NCBI RefSeq assembly: GCF_000719285.1
Contig: NZ_JOFS01000005.1
Location: 248,001-312,000 of the forward strand
Direction of reading: 5' to 3'
Length of the DNA: 64,000 nucleotides
Origin: Streptomyces bicolor
GTDB taxonomy: Bacteria; Actinomycetota; Actinomycetes; Streptomycetales; Streptomycetaceae
Shown here: positions 33,805-44,107 of the stretch, piece after piece
How positions within the stretch are numbered: position 1 is the first letter of the stretch
Layout of the letters: every line of letters starts with the position of its first letter
Notes under the pieces: model-generated
Databases searched by the model: none
What the model was told of the DNA's origin: nothing
What the model saw: the letters and a program-made list of their open reading frames with translations, nothing else
Program-made: the position numbers and the translations under genes

Positions 33805-36243
33805 TTACTGCCCCTGATGCGCCGTCAGCGGCTGTTCGGCCCAGATGGTCTTGCGGTTGCGGCCGTAGCGCGTGCCCCACCGTTCGGACAGCTGGGCCAC
33901 CAGGAACAGGCCGCGTCCGCCCTCGTCGGTGCTGCTGGCCTGGCGCAGGTGGGGGGAGGTGCTGCTGGTGTCGGAGACCTCGCAGATGAGGTGGCCGTCG
34001 CGGATCAGTCGCAGCAGTATCGGGCCGCCGGCGTACCGGTAGGCGTTCGTGACGAGTTCGCTCACGATCAGTTCCGTGGTGAAGGCCAACTCCTCCAGCC
34101 CCCACTCGGCCAGCCGGTCGCTCACCAGCGTCCGGGCCCGGCCGGCCGCGGTGGGCTCGGCCGACAGTTTCCAGGTGACCACGTTCTGCGCCGCCAGCAC
34201 CCGGGTCCGACCCAGCAGCAGCGTGACGTCATCGGTGGGCCGGTCGCGCAGCATCACGTCCTCCACCGCCTTGCAGGTCTGCTCCAGTGAGTGGGACGGA
34301 CCGGCCAACGCGGAGCGCAGCAGGGCCAAGCCCTGATCGATGTCGCGACGGTCGGCCAGCAGGAGGCCGTCGCTGTACAGGGCGATCAGGCTGCCCTCCT
34401 CCAGTTCGACCTCGGCCGCATCGAACGGCAGCCCGCCCACGCCGAGCGGTGGTCCGGCCGCGAGGTCGATCGGGCGCACCTTGCCGTCCGGACCCAGCAC
34501 GGTCGGCGGCGGGTGCCCCGCGCGAGCCATGGTGCAGTGCCGGGAGACGGGATCGTAGATCGCGTACAGGCACGTCGCGCCCACGATCGGAGGGGTGGTG
34601 CCATCGGCCGCCCGCTGTTCGGTGGCCAGGTGGTCCACCAGGTCGTCGAGCCGGGCGAGGACCTCGTCCGGGGCCAGGTCGAGGTGGGCCAGGGTGTGCA
34701 CGGCGGCGCGCAGCCGGCCCATGGTCGCCGAGGCGTGCATGCCGTGCCCGACGACGTCGCCGACGACCAGTGCGACGCGCAGTCCCGACAAGGGGATGAC
34801 GTCGAACCAGTCGCCGCCGACACCGGCGGAGGCATGCGCGGGCAGGTAGCGGTGCGCTGTCTCGACCGCGGGGTGCTCGGGCACCTCGCTCGGCAGCAGG
34901 CTGCGCTGAAGGGCCTCGGCGGCGTTGTGCTGCTGGGTGTAGCGGCGGGCGTTGTCGATGCAGACCGCGGCCCTGGCGGCGAACTCCTCCGCCAGCGTGA
35001 GGTCGTCCTCCTCGAACGGCTCCGGCCGCTGCGCGCGCCACAGAGACACCAGGCCGAGGACCACGCCGCGCGCGGCCAGCGGCACCACCATCAGCGAGTG
35101 GACTCCCATCTCGAGCGCCTTCGCGGCCCGTGCCGGCTCGGCGGCGATCCACCCGCCACTGCCCTCCAGGAAGGGCTCGAGGACGGGACGCCGTTCGGCC
35201 AGACAGCGGGACGGCGCCGTGTCCTCGGGGAAGGAGAACAGATGGCCGGTGGGATGCATCAACCGCAGGGCGTCGGGCAGGACGCTGTGCGCCGCCATCC
35301 TGCGCAGCGGGCCCATGGCGTCGGGGGCCGGCTCCTCGCCCCGGGGCACGGGTTCCAGCAGATCCACCGAGAGGGCGTCGGCGAGCGCCGGAACCGCCGC
35401 CTCGGCCAGTTCACGCGCCGTCCTGGCCACATCCAGGGTGCTGCCGATCCTGGCGCCCGCCTCGTTGAGCAGGGCGAGCCGCCGGCGGGCCCGGTGCCGG
35501 TCGGTGACGTCCTCGACGATCTCGGTGACGCCCAGCACCTTGCCGGAGGGGTCCTCCATCCGGAAGGCGGACACGGAGACGATCAGTTCCTTCTGGGGGT
35601 CCCGCAGCAACCGGCAGCGCTGCTCGGCGAAGATCAGGGGCCGGCCCGTCTGCAGAACCCCGCGGAGCCGTTCCTCGATCAGCTCCGTGTCGGGCCCGAG
35701 CAGGAAGTCGGCGGTGCGAAGCCCGCGGTACGCCTCCGTCCGCAGACCGCCGAACCGTGCGATCGCCCGGTTCACCCGCAGGATGCGCAGGTCCGGACCG
35801 AGCACCGCGACGCCCACGGGGGACCGGCGGAAGAAGCCGTCCAGCACGGCCCGGTCGATGTCCCACTGGACGATGTCCTCGGCGAGCGACCCGACGAGGA
35901 GCCACTCGTCGGTGGAGTCCCAGCGCCGCACCTTCCGGGCCCTGAACCCCACGAACACGCGGTGGCCCGCACGGTCGCGGACCGGCAGCAGCCCGAACCA
36001 GCCGCGCGCCCGCAGACACGCGGCGGTCGCCTCGGCGATCACCGCCTCGTCCCCGTCGGCGATCAGGACCTCGCGCGCCGCACGGCCCAGCACCTCGTCG
36101 GCCTGGTACCCGAGAAGCGCGGTGGCCTGTTCGCTCCACCCGACGACACGTCCGCGACCGTCCACAACGGCCCACGCGGACCGGTGGACCGAGAACGGAT
36201 CGTCCGGGCTCTCACTGAGCCACGTCGGGGATGTGTTGTGCAT
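33805..36243 (-). CDS. PAS-PAS-GAF-SpoIIE-HATPase sensor phosphatase/kinase
   Basis: An 812-residue cytoplasmic sensor. It has two PAS domains (about 15-125, AVVDGRGRVVGWSEQATALLGY; and 135-255, VAVLGPDLRILRVNRAIARFGG), a GAF domain (about 275-440), a SpoIIE/PP2C phosphatase domain (about 460-670; GGDWFDVIPL, GDVVGHGMHASATMGRL, RAGHPPPTVL, LYSDGLL, DDVTLLL) and a C-terminal histidine-kinase-like ATPase of the anti-sigma type (about 685-805; FTTELIVSELVTNAYRYAGG and EGGRGLFLV). Phosphatase and kinase on one chain imply a self-contained partner-switching module of the kind that controls Streptomyces stress sigma factors. It lies next to another SpoIIE protein at 36430. Confidence 0.93.
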   Translation of the reverse strand: MHNTSPTWLSESPDDPFSVHRSAWAVVDGRGRVVGWSEQATALLGYQADEVLGRAAREVLIADGDEAVIAEATAACLRARGWFGLLPVRDRAGHRVFVGFRARKVRRWDSTDEWLLVGSLAEDIVQWDIDRAVLDGFFRRSPVGVAVLGPDLRILRVNRAIARFGGLRTEAYRGLRTADFLLGPDTELIEERLRGVLQTGRPLIFAEQRCRLLRDPQKELIVSVSAFRMEDPSGKVLGVTEIVEDVTDRHRARRRLALLNEAGARIGSTLDVARTARELAEAAVPALADALSVDLLEPVPRGEEPAPDAMGPLRRMAAHSVLPDALRLMHPTGHLFSFPEDTAPSRCLAERRPVLEPFLEGSGGWIAAEPARAAKALEMGVHSLMVVPLAARGVVLGLVSLWRAQRPEPFEEDDLTLAEEFAARAAVCIDNARRYTQQHNAAEALQRSLLPSEVPEHPAVETAHRYLPAHASAGVGGDWFDVIPLSGLRVALVVGDVVGHGMHASATMGRLRAAVHTLAHLDLAPDEVLARLDDLVDHLATEQRAADGTTPPIVGATCLYAIYDPVSRHCTMARAGHPPPTVLGPDGKVRPIDLAAGPPLGVGGLPFDAAEVELEEGSLIALYSDGLLLADRRDIDQGLALLRSALAGPSHSLEQTCKAVEDVMLRDRPTDDVTLLLGRTRVLAAQNVVTWKLSAEPTAAGRARTLVSDRLAEWGLEELAFTTELIVSELVTNAYRYAGGPILLRLIRDGHLICEVSDTSSTSPHLRQASSTDEGGRGLFLVAQLSERWGTRYGRNRKTIWAEQPLTAHQGQ

Positions 36244-36429
36244 CGCCCACCCATCTCGCGCCGTTCACGGGGCCAGTGGTGCGGCGCCCCGGGCGCTCCT
36301 GCCTTTCCGCGTGACTGGCTTTGCAGTGGCTGACTCCCAGTATCGGCTGTGCGGGCATCTCGTGCTTGGTCGTTGCGCCCACGGTCGTGCGAGCGACGGT
36401 CGGTGACGGCTCCCGTCCGTCGTCCGGGC

Positions 36430-38502
36430 TCACCGGGGCAGTGCCCGGGCGAGGAGCACCGCCACGTCGTCGTCCGCCACCTCGGGCATGACGTGGGCCA
36501 GGAGGTCGTCGCAGACCTCTTCCAGGGGGCGCCCGGGATGCCGTAGCGCCTGTGCCAGCCGGCGCATGCCCTCGTCGAGGTCCGTGCCGCGGGTCTCGAT
36601 CAGGCCGTCGGTGTAGATCACCAGGAGGCTGCGGGGCGGGAGGATCATCTGCTGGACCTCACAGCCCTGCCCGCCCACGCCCAGGGGCGGGCCCGCCGGG
36701 CCGTCCAGGAAGACGACCGTCCCCCGCTCGTCGGCGACCACGGGGGGCGGGTGGCCCGCCCTGGCGATCAGGCAGTGCCCGGTGACCGGATCGTGAACGG
36801 CGTACAGGCAGGTGGCCATCTCGTTGTCGCCCAGTTCCGCCACGGTGGCGTCCAGGGCGCGCAGCAGCTCGTCGGGCGGGGTGTCCCGGCAGGCCAGGGT
36901 CCGTACGGCGGTGCGCAGTTGCCCCATGACCGCCGCGGCGTGGATGCCGTGTCCCATCACGTCCCCGATCACCAGCGCGGTCCGGCCGCCCGACAGGGCG
37001 ATGGCGTCGAACCAGTCGCCGCCGACCTCGTGATCGCCGGCCGGCAGGTAGCGCCCGGTGAGTTCCAGCCCGTTGACCTCGGGCAGGGAGGGGTTCATGA
37101 GGCTGCGCTGGAGGGTGAGCGCCGCGTCGCGCTGCCGGCTGTACATGCGCGCGTTGTCGATGTTCAGCGCCGCGCGTGCGACCAGCTCGTCGATCAACAG
37201 GGTGTCCTGGTCGTCGAACGGCTCTCGATCGCGGGTCCGGGTGACCGCGACCGCGCCGAGCACCGTGCCCCGGGCCACCAGCGGGATCAGGCGCGCCGAG
37301 CCCACACGGTCGCGCAGGTACTCACGCAGCCGGTCGGCGCCCGGGACCCTGACCAGCGGGCCGATGTCGCTCAGGTAGAGATTCATGGGACGCCCGGCAC
37401 TCATGAGCCGCTCGTACATCGAGCCGGGCGGGACCTGAAGGGTCATGCCGACCGCGAGGTAGTCGGCAGGCGCGGCCGGATCCGTGAAGGTCGCCGCGAC
37501 ACGCCGGACCACGCCGTGCGCCGAGGCGGCGGTCTCGTCCGGGGCCATCGCCTCCTCCAGCAGCTGGACATCGGCCGAGTCCGCGAGCCGGGGCACCAGG
37601 ACGCGGACCACCTCCTGCGCCGTCTGCGTCAGATCCAGGGTGGAGCCCATCTGCGTACCGGCCTCCGCCAGCAGCGCGAGGCTCTGCCGTGCCCGTTCCG
37701 CATCCAGGTGGGCCCGCTGCCCCTCCGTGACGTCAATGAGCGAAGCGATCACTCCCACCCGCTGGCCGGCACCGCCGAGCAGGGGGGCGTAGGAGCAGGA
37801 CCACGTCCGCTGCCGTTCCGGGGTCGAGCCGGACGTATGACGGAAGTCCACCACCGCCTCACCTCGGTCGAGGACCTCCCGCATCACCGACTCCAGCGCG
37901 CCCGCGCCGGGGGCGACCTCGGTCACGCGCCTGCCGACGTGCTCGGCGACCGGGACGCCGTCCATCCGGGCCAGCGCCTCGTTGACCCGGAGGAAACGCA
38001 GGTCGGGACCGAGCATGGCCAGGCCGATGGGGGACTGCGTGAAGAGTCCCTCCAGCGCGGCCAGCGCATCCCGCATCCGCTCCACGGCGGACGTCTCCGC
38101 CGCGATGGCCAGCACACCCGTCCGCCCCCGCACATCCGCGATCGGACAGATCCACATCTCCATCTCGACCAGGGTCCCGTCGCGATGCCGGACCGGCAGC
38201 CGTGCCACGACCGCCGCACCCGACCGCACCGTCCGGGTGAGCCGGTCGGCCAGCTCCCGGTTCTCCTCCGGTACGAGGACCTGCTCGGCGTCCTGGCCCA
38301 CCACCTGCTCCGGCGTGTGACCGAGCAGGTCCTGCGCGGCGAGCGACCACTGCACCAGGCGCCCCTCGGCATCGGCCACCCAGAGGGCCAGCGGGAGCAG
38401 GTCCTGGAAGACCCCGGCGTGTCCCACCGCGGACGTGTGCCGGTCCGGCGTTTCACGGACCGCGTCGTGGGCACGTGCACCGCGGTGACTCGCGCTGGTC
38501 AT
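36430..38502 (-). CDS. PAS-PAS-GAF-SpoIIE sensor phosphatase
   Basis: A 690-residue protein. ATG 38502 follows GGGAGGTGCCCC. Two PAS domains (PLALWVADAEGRLVQWSLAAQDLLGH; AMLGPDLRFLRVNEALARMDG), a GAF domain (about 300-450, RLIPLVARGTVLGAVAVTRTRD) and a SpoIIE phosphatase domain (GGDWFDAIALSGGR, IGDVMGHGIHAAAVMGQL, RAGHPPPVVAD, LLVIYTDGLIETRG, DDDVAVLLAR). Unlike its neighbour at 33805 it lacks the C-terminal ATPase. The two are similar throughout and probably arose by duplication. It is divergent from pyruvate carboxylase across 186 bp. The ligand and target are unknown. Confidence 0.93.
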   Translation of the reverse strand: MTSASHRGARAHDAVRETPDRHTSAVGHAGVFQDLLPLALWVADAEGRLVQWSLAAQDLLGHTPEQVVGQDAEQVLVPEENRELADRLTRTVRSGAAVVARLPVRHRDGTLVEMEMWICPIADVRGRTGVLAIAAETSAVERMRDALAALEGLFTQSPIGLAMLGPDLRFLRVNEALARMDGVPVAEHVGRRVTEVAPGAGALESVMREVLDRGEAVVDFRHTSGSTPERQRTWSCSYAPLLGGAGQRVGVIASLIDVTEGQRAHLDAERARQSLALLAEAGTQMGSTLDLTQTAQEVVRVLVPRLADSADVQLLEEAMAPDETAASAHGVVRRVAATFTDPAAPADYLAVGMTLQVPPGSMYERLMSAGRPMNLYLSDIGPLVRVPGADRLREYLRDRVGSARLIPLVARGTVLGAVAVTRTRDREPFDDQDTLLIDELVARAALNIDNARMYSRQRDAALTLQRSLMNPSLPEVNGLELTGRYLPAGDHEVGGDWFDAIALSGGRTALVIGDVMGHGIHAAAVMGQLRTAVRTLACRDTPPDELLRALDATVAELGDNEMATCLYAVHDPVTGHCLIARAGHPPPVVADERGTVVFLDGPAGPPLGVGGQGCEVQQMILPPRSLLVIYTDGLIETRGTDLDEGMRRLAQALRHPGRPLEEVCDDLLAHVMPEVADDDVAVLLARALPR

Positions 38503-38688
38503 GGGGCACCTCCCTTACCCGGCGCTCGCCCCGCCGCGGCCGAACGCCCGAGACGGACCGACGTCGCCCTTGACCACAGGAGGCTCAAGGACAGCCTAGG
38601 CCGCGAGTGGCCCGGCTCACATGGCGTAAGAGGGGTGCCGCCGACACCATGGGTGCTCTCCGTCACCGGCAGGCTGAAGGGATCAAGA

Positions 38689-41600
38689 ATGTTCCGCAAG
38701 GTGCTGGTCGCCAACCGCGGCGAGATCGCGATTCGTGCGTTCCGCGCAGGTTATGAGCTGGGCGCGCGCACCGTCGCCGTCTTCCCGCACGAGGACCGCA
38801 ACTCCCTGCACCGGCTGAAGGCCGACGAGGCCTACGAGATCGGCCAGCCGGGACATCCGGTGCGGGCCTATCTGTCCGTGGAGGAGATCGTCCGTGCCGC
38901 GCAGCGGGCCGGGGCGGACGCCGTCTACCCGGGTTACGGCTTCCTGTCCGAGAACCCCGACCTGGCCCGGGCGTGCGAAGAGGCGGGCATCACGTTCGTC
39001 GGGCCGAGCGCGGAGATCCTGGAGCTGACCGGGAACAAGGCACGGGCGGTGGCGGCGGCCCGCGCGGCCGACGTGCCGGTGCTGGGTTCCTCGGCGCCGT
39101 CCACCAACGTGGACGCACTCGTGAGCGCCGCCGAGGACATCGGCTTCCCCGTGTTCGTCAAGGCGGTCGCGGGCGGTGGCGGGCGCGGCATGCGGCGCGT
39201 CGAGGATCCCGCCCAGCTGCGGGAGGCCATCGAGGCGGCCTCGCGAGAGGCGGCGTCCGCGTTCGGTGATCCCACGGTCTTCCTGGAGAAGGCCGTCGTC
39301 GAGCCGCGCCACATCGAGGTGCAGATCCTCGCCGACGGGCAGGGCAACGTCATCCACCTGTTCGAGCGGGACTGTTCGCTGCAGCGCCGCCACCAGAAGG
39401 TGATCGAGCTGGCGCCCGCGCCGAACCTCGACCCGGAGCTGCGCGACCGCATCTGCGCCGACGCCGTGCGGTTCGCCCGGCAGATCGGCTACCGCAACGC
39501 CGGCACCGTGGAGTTCCTGCTCGACCGCGACGGCAACCACGTCTTCATCGAGATGAACCCGCGCATCCAGGTCGAGCACACGGTGACCGAAGAGGTCACC
39601 GACGTGGACCTGGTGCAGGCACAGCTGCGCATCGCCGCCGGCGAGACGCTGGCCGACCTGGGCCTCGCCCAGGAGACCGTCACCCTGCGGGGCGCCGCAC
39701 TCCAGTGCCGTATCACCACCGAGGACCCCGCCAACGGCTTCCGCCCGGACACCGGCCGCATCAGCGCCTACCGCTCGCCGGGCGGCTCGGGCATCCGTCT
39801 CGACGGCGGAACCACCCACGCCGGTACGGAGATCAGCGCCCACTTCGACTCCATGCTGGTGAAACTCACCTGCCGGGGCCGGGACTTCAGCGCCGCCGTG
39901 GGCCGTGCCCGGCGTGCCGTGGCCGAGTTCCGCATCCGCGGCGTGGCCACCAACATCCCCTTCCTGCAGGCGGTGCTCGACGACCCGGACTTCCAGGCCG
40001 GGCGGGTCACCACGTCGTTCATCGAGCGGCGCCCGCACCTGCTCACCGCGCGCCACTCCGCCGACCGCGGCACCAAGCTGCTCACCTACCTCGCCGACGT
40101 GACCGTCAACAAGCCGCACGGCGAACGGCCCGACCTGCTCGACCCGTTGACCAAGCTGCCCGCGCTGCCCGCCGGTGAGCCGCCGGCCGGGTCGCGGCAG
40201 AAGCTCGCCGAGCTCGGCCCCGAGGGCTTCGCGCGCTGGCTGCGCGCCTCCCCGACCATCGGCGTCACCGACACCACGTTCCGCGACGCCCACCAGTCGC
40301 TGCTCGCCACGCGCGTGCGTACCAAGGACATGCTCGCCATCGCCCCGGTGGTGGCACGCACCCTGCCCCAGCTGCTGTCCCTGGAATGCTGGGGCGGCGC
40401 GACCTACGACGTCGCCCTGCGGTTCCTCGCCGAGGACCCGTGGGAGCGCCTGGCGGCGCTGCGCGAGGCCGCCCCGAACATCTGCCTGCAGATGCTGCTG
40501 CGCGGCCGCAACACCGTCGGGTACACGCCGTACCCCACCGAGGTGACCGACGCGTTCGTGCAGGAGGCGGCGGCCACCGGCATCGACATCTTCCGCATCT
40601 TCGACGCGCTGAACGACGTCGGCCAGATGCGGCCCGCCATCGAGGCCGTACGGGAGACCGGAACGGCCGTCGCCGAGGTGGCCCTGTGCTACACCTCCGA
40701 CCTGTCCGACCCGTCCGAGCGCCTGTACACCCTCGACTACTACCTGCGCCTGGCCGAGCAGATCGTGAACGCGGGCGCCCACGTCCTGGCCGTCAAGGAC
40801 ATGGCCGGCCTGCTGCGGGCACCGGCCGCGGCGAAGCTGGTGACGGCCCTGCGCCGGGAGTTCGACCTGCCGGTCCACATCCACACCCACGACACCGCGG
40901 GCGGCCAGCTCGCCACCTACCTCGCCGCGATCCAGGCCGGCGCGGACGCGGTGGACGGGGCGGTGGCCTCCATGGCCGGTACGACCTCGCAGCCGTCGCT
41001 GTCCGCGATCGTCGCCGCGACCGACCACTCCGAGCGGCCGACGGGCCTGGACCTCCAGGCCGTCGGCGACCTGGAGCCGTACTGGGAGAGCGTCCGCAAG
41101 GTCTACGCCCCCTTCGAGGCGGGCCTGGCCTCACCGACCGGCCGCGTCTACCACCACGAGATCCCCGGCGGGCAGCTGTCCAACCTGCGCACCCAGGCGG
41201 TCGCACTCGGCCTCGGCGACCGGTTCGAGGAGATCGAGGCGATGTACGCCGCCGCCGACCGCATGCTCGGCCGCCTGGTGAAGGTCACCCCCTCCTCGAA
41301 GGTGGTCGGTGACCTGGCGCTGCACCTGGTGGGCGCCGGAGTGTCCCCCGAGGACTTCGAGTCGACCCCGGACCGCTTCGACATCCCCGACTCCGTCATC
41401 GGCTTCCTGCGCGGCGAGCTGGGCACGCCGCCCGGCGGCTGGCCCGAGCCGTTCCGCAGCAAGGCGCTGCAGGGCCGCGCCGAGGCCAAGCCGGTGCGGG
41501 AACTGAGCGCCGACGACCGTGAAGGGCTGGCCAAGGACCGGCGGGCGACCCTCAACCGGCTGCTGTTCCCGGGACCGACGCGGGAGTTCGAGACGCACCG

Positions 41601-42063
41601 TGACACCTACGGCGACACCAGCGTGCTGGACAGCAAGGACTTCTTCTACGGGCTGCGCCCGGCCAAGGAGTACGCCGTCGACCTCGAGCGCGGAGTGCGG
41701 CTGCTGATCGAGTTGCAGGCCGTCGGTGACGCGGACGAGCGCGGCATGCGCACCGTGATGTCCACTCTGAACGGCCAGTTGAGGCCGATCCAGGTCCGCG
41801 ACCGGGCGGCGGCCTCGGACGTCCCGGTGACGGAGAAGGCCGACCGCGCCAACCCCGGCCACGTCGCGGCGCCGTTCGCCGGCGTGGTGACCCTCACGGT
41901 CGCCGAGGGGGACGAGGTGGAGGCCGGTGCCACGGTCGCCACCATCGAGGCGATGAAGATGGAGGCCTCGATCACCGCGGCGAAGTCCGGCAAGGTGGCG
42001 CGCCTGGCCATCAACCGCGTCCAGCAGGTCGAGGGCGGCGATCTGCTGGTCGAACTCGCCTGA
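38689..42063 (+). CDS. pyc: Pyruvate carboxylase
   Basis: A 1124-residue biotin enzyme making oxaloacetate from pyruvate, bicarbonate and ATP. ATG 38689 follows GAAGGGA. Order: biotin carboxylase (1-~450: MFRKVLVANRGEIAIRAFRA, KAVAGGGGRGMR, EMNPRIQVEHTVTEE), carboxyltransferase (about 510-1000: VTDTTFRDAHQSLLATRVR, HIHTHDTAGGQLATYLAA, AGTTSQPS), and a C-terminal biotinyl domain with EAMKMEAS (biotinylated Lys 1090). Length and order match single-chain pyruvate carboxylases. A terminator follows, so it is probably transcribed alone. Confidence 0.97.
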   Translation: MFRKVLVANRGEIAIRAFRAGYELGARTVAVFPHEDRNSLHRLKADEAYEIGQPGHPVRAYLSVEEIVRAAQRAGADAVYPGYGFLSENPDLARACEEAGITFVGPSAEILELTGNKARAVAAARAADVPVLGSSAPSTNVDALVSAAEDIGFPVFVKAVAGGGGRGMRRVEDPAQLREAIEAASREAASAFGDPTVFLEKAVVEPRHIEVQILADGQGNVIHLFERDCSLQRRHQKVIELAPAPNLDPELRDRICADAVRFARQIGYRNAGTVEFLLDRDGNHVFIEMNPRIQVEHTVTEEVTDVDLVQAQLRIAAGETLADLGLAQETVTLRGAALQCRITTEDPANGFRPDTGRISAYRSPGGSGIRLDGGTTHAGTEISAHFDSMLVKLTCRGRDFSAAVGRARRAVAEFRIRGVATNIPFLQAVLDDPDFQAGRVTTSFIERRPHLLTARHSADRGTKLLTYLADVTVNKPHGERPDLLDPLTKLPALPAGEPPAGSRQKLAELGPEGFARWLRASPTIGVTDTTFRDAHQSLLATRVRTKDMLAIAPVVARTLPQLLSLECWGGATYDVALRFLAEDPWERLAALREAAPNICLQMLLRGRNTVGYTPYPTEVTDAFVQEAAATGIDIFRIFDALNDVGQMRPAIEAVRETGTAVAEVALCYTSDLSDPSERLYTLDYYLRLAEQIVNAGAHVLAVKDMAGLLRAPAAAKLVTALRREFDLPVHIHTHDTAGGQLATYLAAIQAGADAVDGAVASMAGTTSQPSLSAIVAATDHSERPTGLDLQAVGDLEPYWESVRKVYAPFEAGLASPTGRVYHHEIPGGQLSNLRTQAVALGLGDRFEEIEAMYAAADRMLGRLVKVTPSSKVVGDLALHLVGAGVSPEDFESTPDRFDIPDSVIGFLRGELGTPPGGWPEPFRSKALQGRAEAKPVRELSADDREGLAKDRRATLNRLLFPGPTREFETHRDTYGDTSVLDSKDFFYGLRPAKEYAVDLERGVRLLIELQAVGDADERGMRTVMSTLNGQLRPIQVRDRAAASDVPVTEKADRANPGHVAAPFAGVVTLTVAEGDEVEAGATVATIEAMKMEASITAAKSGKVARLAINRVQQVEGGDLLVELA

Positions 42064-42078
42064 GCCGACTGCCGTAGA

Positions 42079-42110
42079 GCCCCGCGCAGGGCAGGCATTT
42101 TGCGCGGGGC
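42079..42110. terminator. Hairpin after pyc
   Basis: GCCCCGCGCA (42079-42088) pairs exactly with TGCGCGGGGC (42101-42110) around a 12-base loop, 15 bp after the pyc stop. Confidence 0.75.
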
Positions 42111-42359
42111 GTACGTCTGCCACCCCGTGCCCAGCTCTCCCCGGCTGCCGAAGCCGCCCTTGCCGTTGCCCGGGTAGAACCGGCAAGGGTCACGGATCTG
42201 CACCGGTCCGCACGCCAACTCCACCTCCTTCGCCTGCGAGTTGGATGCGGCGCCATGGATACTGGGAGACACGTGTGGTGACCGGCTGTCAGGGCGGACA
42301 GTCGACGAGGGCACGGCCGAGCTGCCAGGTGGTTGCTCAGGTGGTCCCTTGGGGGTGAG

Positions 42360-43292
42360 GTGAGCCTTGTGGTGGTTCATGGCGCGTTGGGCGCCCCGGC
42401 AGGTGCGGGTGCGGTCGAGGTCAGGCGGATCGGTGGTCTGTGGCGGGTCACACGACCCTGGCATCCGGGATTGCGGCCGTTTCTGCGCAGCTATGTCGGC
42501 TACTGGGAAGCGGTGACCTCGCCGTACGAGGCGCGGTTGGTGCCCAGTGGGTGTGCCACGTTGCTGATCAGCCTGGCGGAGCCATTTTCCCAGGTGCGGC
42601 GGTTGGGCGTGCCGGGCGGGGGCAGCGGGAGGATCGGCTCGCTGGTGGTGGGGGTGGAGGACCGGCCCGCGATCTGTGTGCATCCCGGCGGCCAGGAGGC
42701 GATCCGGGTCGAGTTCACGCCGCTCGGCGCCTACCGGCTGTTCGGCATGCCGATGAGCGAGTTGACGAACCTCGCCGTCGAGATCCGGGACGTGCTGGGG
42801 CCGGAGGCCGGGACGCTGGTGGAGCGGCTGGCGTCGACCCGGGACTGGGCGGCCAGGTTCGACCTGCTGGACGCGGCGTTGCTCGCCCGGCTCGGGCACG
42901 GCCCGGAGCCCGCACCCGAGGTCGGCCACGCCTGGCGGCTGCTCTCCGGCAGCGCGGGGGCGATGCCGATCGCCCGGATCGCCGCCGAAGTGGGCTGGAG
43001 CCAGGGGTACTTGATCCGGCGGTTCACCCAGCAGATCGGGCTGACGCCCAAGGGGTCCGCCCGCGTGCTGCGCTTCCGGCACGCCGTGGCGCTGCTCGGC
43101 CGTGGGTCCGCGAGCCTGACCGACATCTCGACGGCCTGCGGCTTCTACGACCAGTCGCACCTGAACCGCGAGTTCCGGTCCATCGCCGGCACCACACCCG
43201 GTCAGATGGTGGCCTCCCGCCGGGTGGAAGGGGCTGTGGCTCTCTCGGCGAGTGCAAATTCGTCCAAGACCGCACCATCCGCCGGACGATAG
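42360..43292 (+). CDS. AraC-family regulator
   Basis: About 310 residues, depending on the start. GTG 42360 lies four bases after GGGGG and is the choice here; the frame is open from TTG 42333. The N-terminal sensing half has WHPGLRPFLRSYVGYWEA, CATLLISLAEPF and VEFTPLGAYRLFGMPMSELTN, as in the DUF6597-like AraC group. The C-terminal double HTH begins PIARIAAEVGWSQGYLIRRFTQQIG and ends in FYDQSHLNREFRSIAGTTPGQ. The target is unknown; nothing adjacent is clearly coregulated. Confidence 0.85.
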   Translation: MSLVVVHGALGAPAGAGAVEVRRIGGLWRVTRPWHPGLRPFLRSYVGYWEAVTSPYEARLVPSGCATLLISLAEPFSQVRRLGVPGGGSGRIGSLVVGVEDRPAICVHPGGQEAIRVEFTPLGAYRLFGMPMSELTNLAVEIRDVLGPEAGTLVERLASTRDWAARFDLLDAALLARLGHGPEPAPEVGHAWRLLSGSAGAMPIARIAAEVGWSQGYLIRRFTQQIGLTPKGSARVLRFRHAVALLGRGSASLTDISTACGFYDQSHLNREFRSIAGTTPGQMVASRRVEGAVALSASANSSKTAPSAGR

Positions 43293-43678
43293 CGTCCCCG
43301 CTGTACAGCCGATGGCCGGTCGGGCGGCGCGGGGGACCGTCCGACCGTCCGCCGTGCACTCGCCTTCGCCCTGGCGAGCGTCGCCCCGCAGGCCCAGCAG
43401 AGGTGGCCGGACATGGGCGAACCGCCGTCGCGCAGATCCTCGCGCGGCACGCCCTTCTCGCCGGTCAGGCATTCGACGAGGTCCGCCCGGGTGGCCGCCA
43501 GCAGCCCGTGGGCCACGCCGTCGCCGAGGGGGCCCAGGACCGCACCACGGGTACCGTCCGACGCGTGACCGGCCGCCCGCCCAACTCCTTGCGGCTGGTC
43601 GCCGAGCGGGAGTTGTAGCCCAGGTGGGACGGTCCGCTGTGACCTGCGCCCCCGAGCACGCCGACCCCGCCGCCCGTG
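43293..43678. other. Region without a secure gene
   Basis: No ORF here is convincing. A minus-strand frame from GTG 43516 to 43202 encodes about 104 residues with SGHLCWACGATL (CxxC) but overlaps the AraC gene antisense and lacks a clear ribosome site. The same frame continues coding-like upstream to about 43620 without a start, which may be the remains of a decayed gene. Confidence 0.4.
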
Positions 43679-44086
43679 TCAGTCCAGGACCGCCGTGGCC
43701 TCCATCTCGACCAGATGCTCCGGTACGTCCAGCGCCGCGACGCCGATCAGTGTGGCGGGCGGCGCCGCGGTGACGCCCAGCCGCTGGGCCGCACGGGTGA
43801 TGCCGTCCATGAGCCGGGGCATCTTGTCGGGAGACCAGTCGACGACGTAGACGGTCAGCTTCGCCACGTCGTCGAGGGAGGCGCCGGCCCCGGCCAGGGC
43901 GGTGGCGACGTTCACGTAGCACTGCTCGACCTGGGCGGCGAGGTCGCCTTCGCCGACGGTGACGCCGTCGGCGTCCCAGGCGACCTGTCCGGCCATGAAG
44001 ACGATCCGCGAGCCGGACGCGACCGACACCTGCCGATAGGCGTCGATCTCCGGCAGTCCGGTGGGGTTCACCAGGGTGATGGCCAT
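43679..44086 (-). CDS. RidA/YjgF-family enamine/imine deaminase
   Basis: A 135-residue Rid-family protein; ATG 44086 follows AAGGAGG. The family hydrolyses reactive enamine/imine intermediates, usually as a trimer. It shows the YRQVSVASGSRIVFMAGQVAWD block, VNVATALAGAGASLDDVAKLTVYVVD and a C-terminal PPATLIGVAALDVPEHLVEMEATA. The final block has V/A rather than the Arg common in RidA itself (R-V-E-V), so it is probably a Rid2/Rid-like subgroup member. It is divergent from the HxlR regulator, which probably controls it. Confidence 0.88.
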   Translation of the reverse strand: MAITLVNPTGLPEIDAYRQVSVASGSRIVFMAGQVAWDADGVTVGEGDLAAQVEQCYVNVATALAGAGASLDDVAKLTVYVVDWSPDKMPRLMDGITRAAQRLGVTAAPPATLIGVAALDVPEHLVEMEATAVLD

Positions 44087-44107
44087 GCTGCCTGCCTCCT
44101 TCCTCGA

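Noticed and set aside
36751..38688. A plus-strand open frame running into pyc from 36751
   Set aside because: It is the antisense of the SpoIIE gene; pyruvate carboxylase homology begins exactly at ATG 38689 with its own ribosome site.
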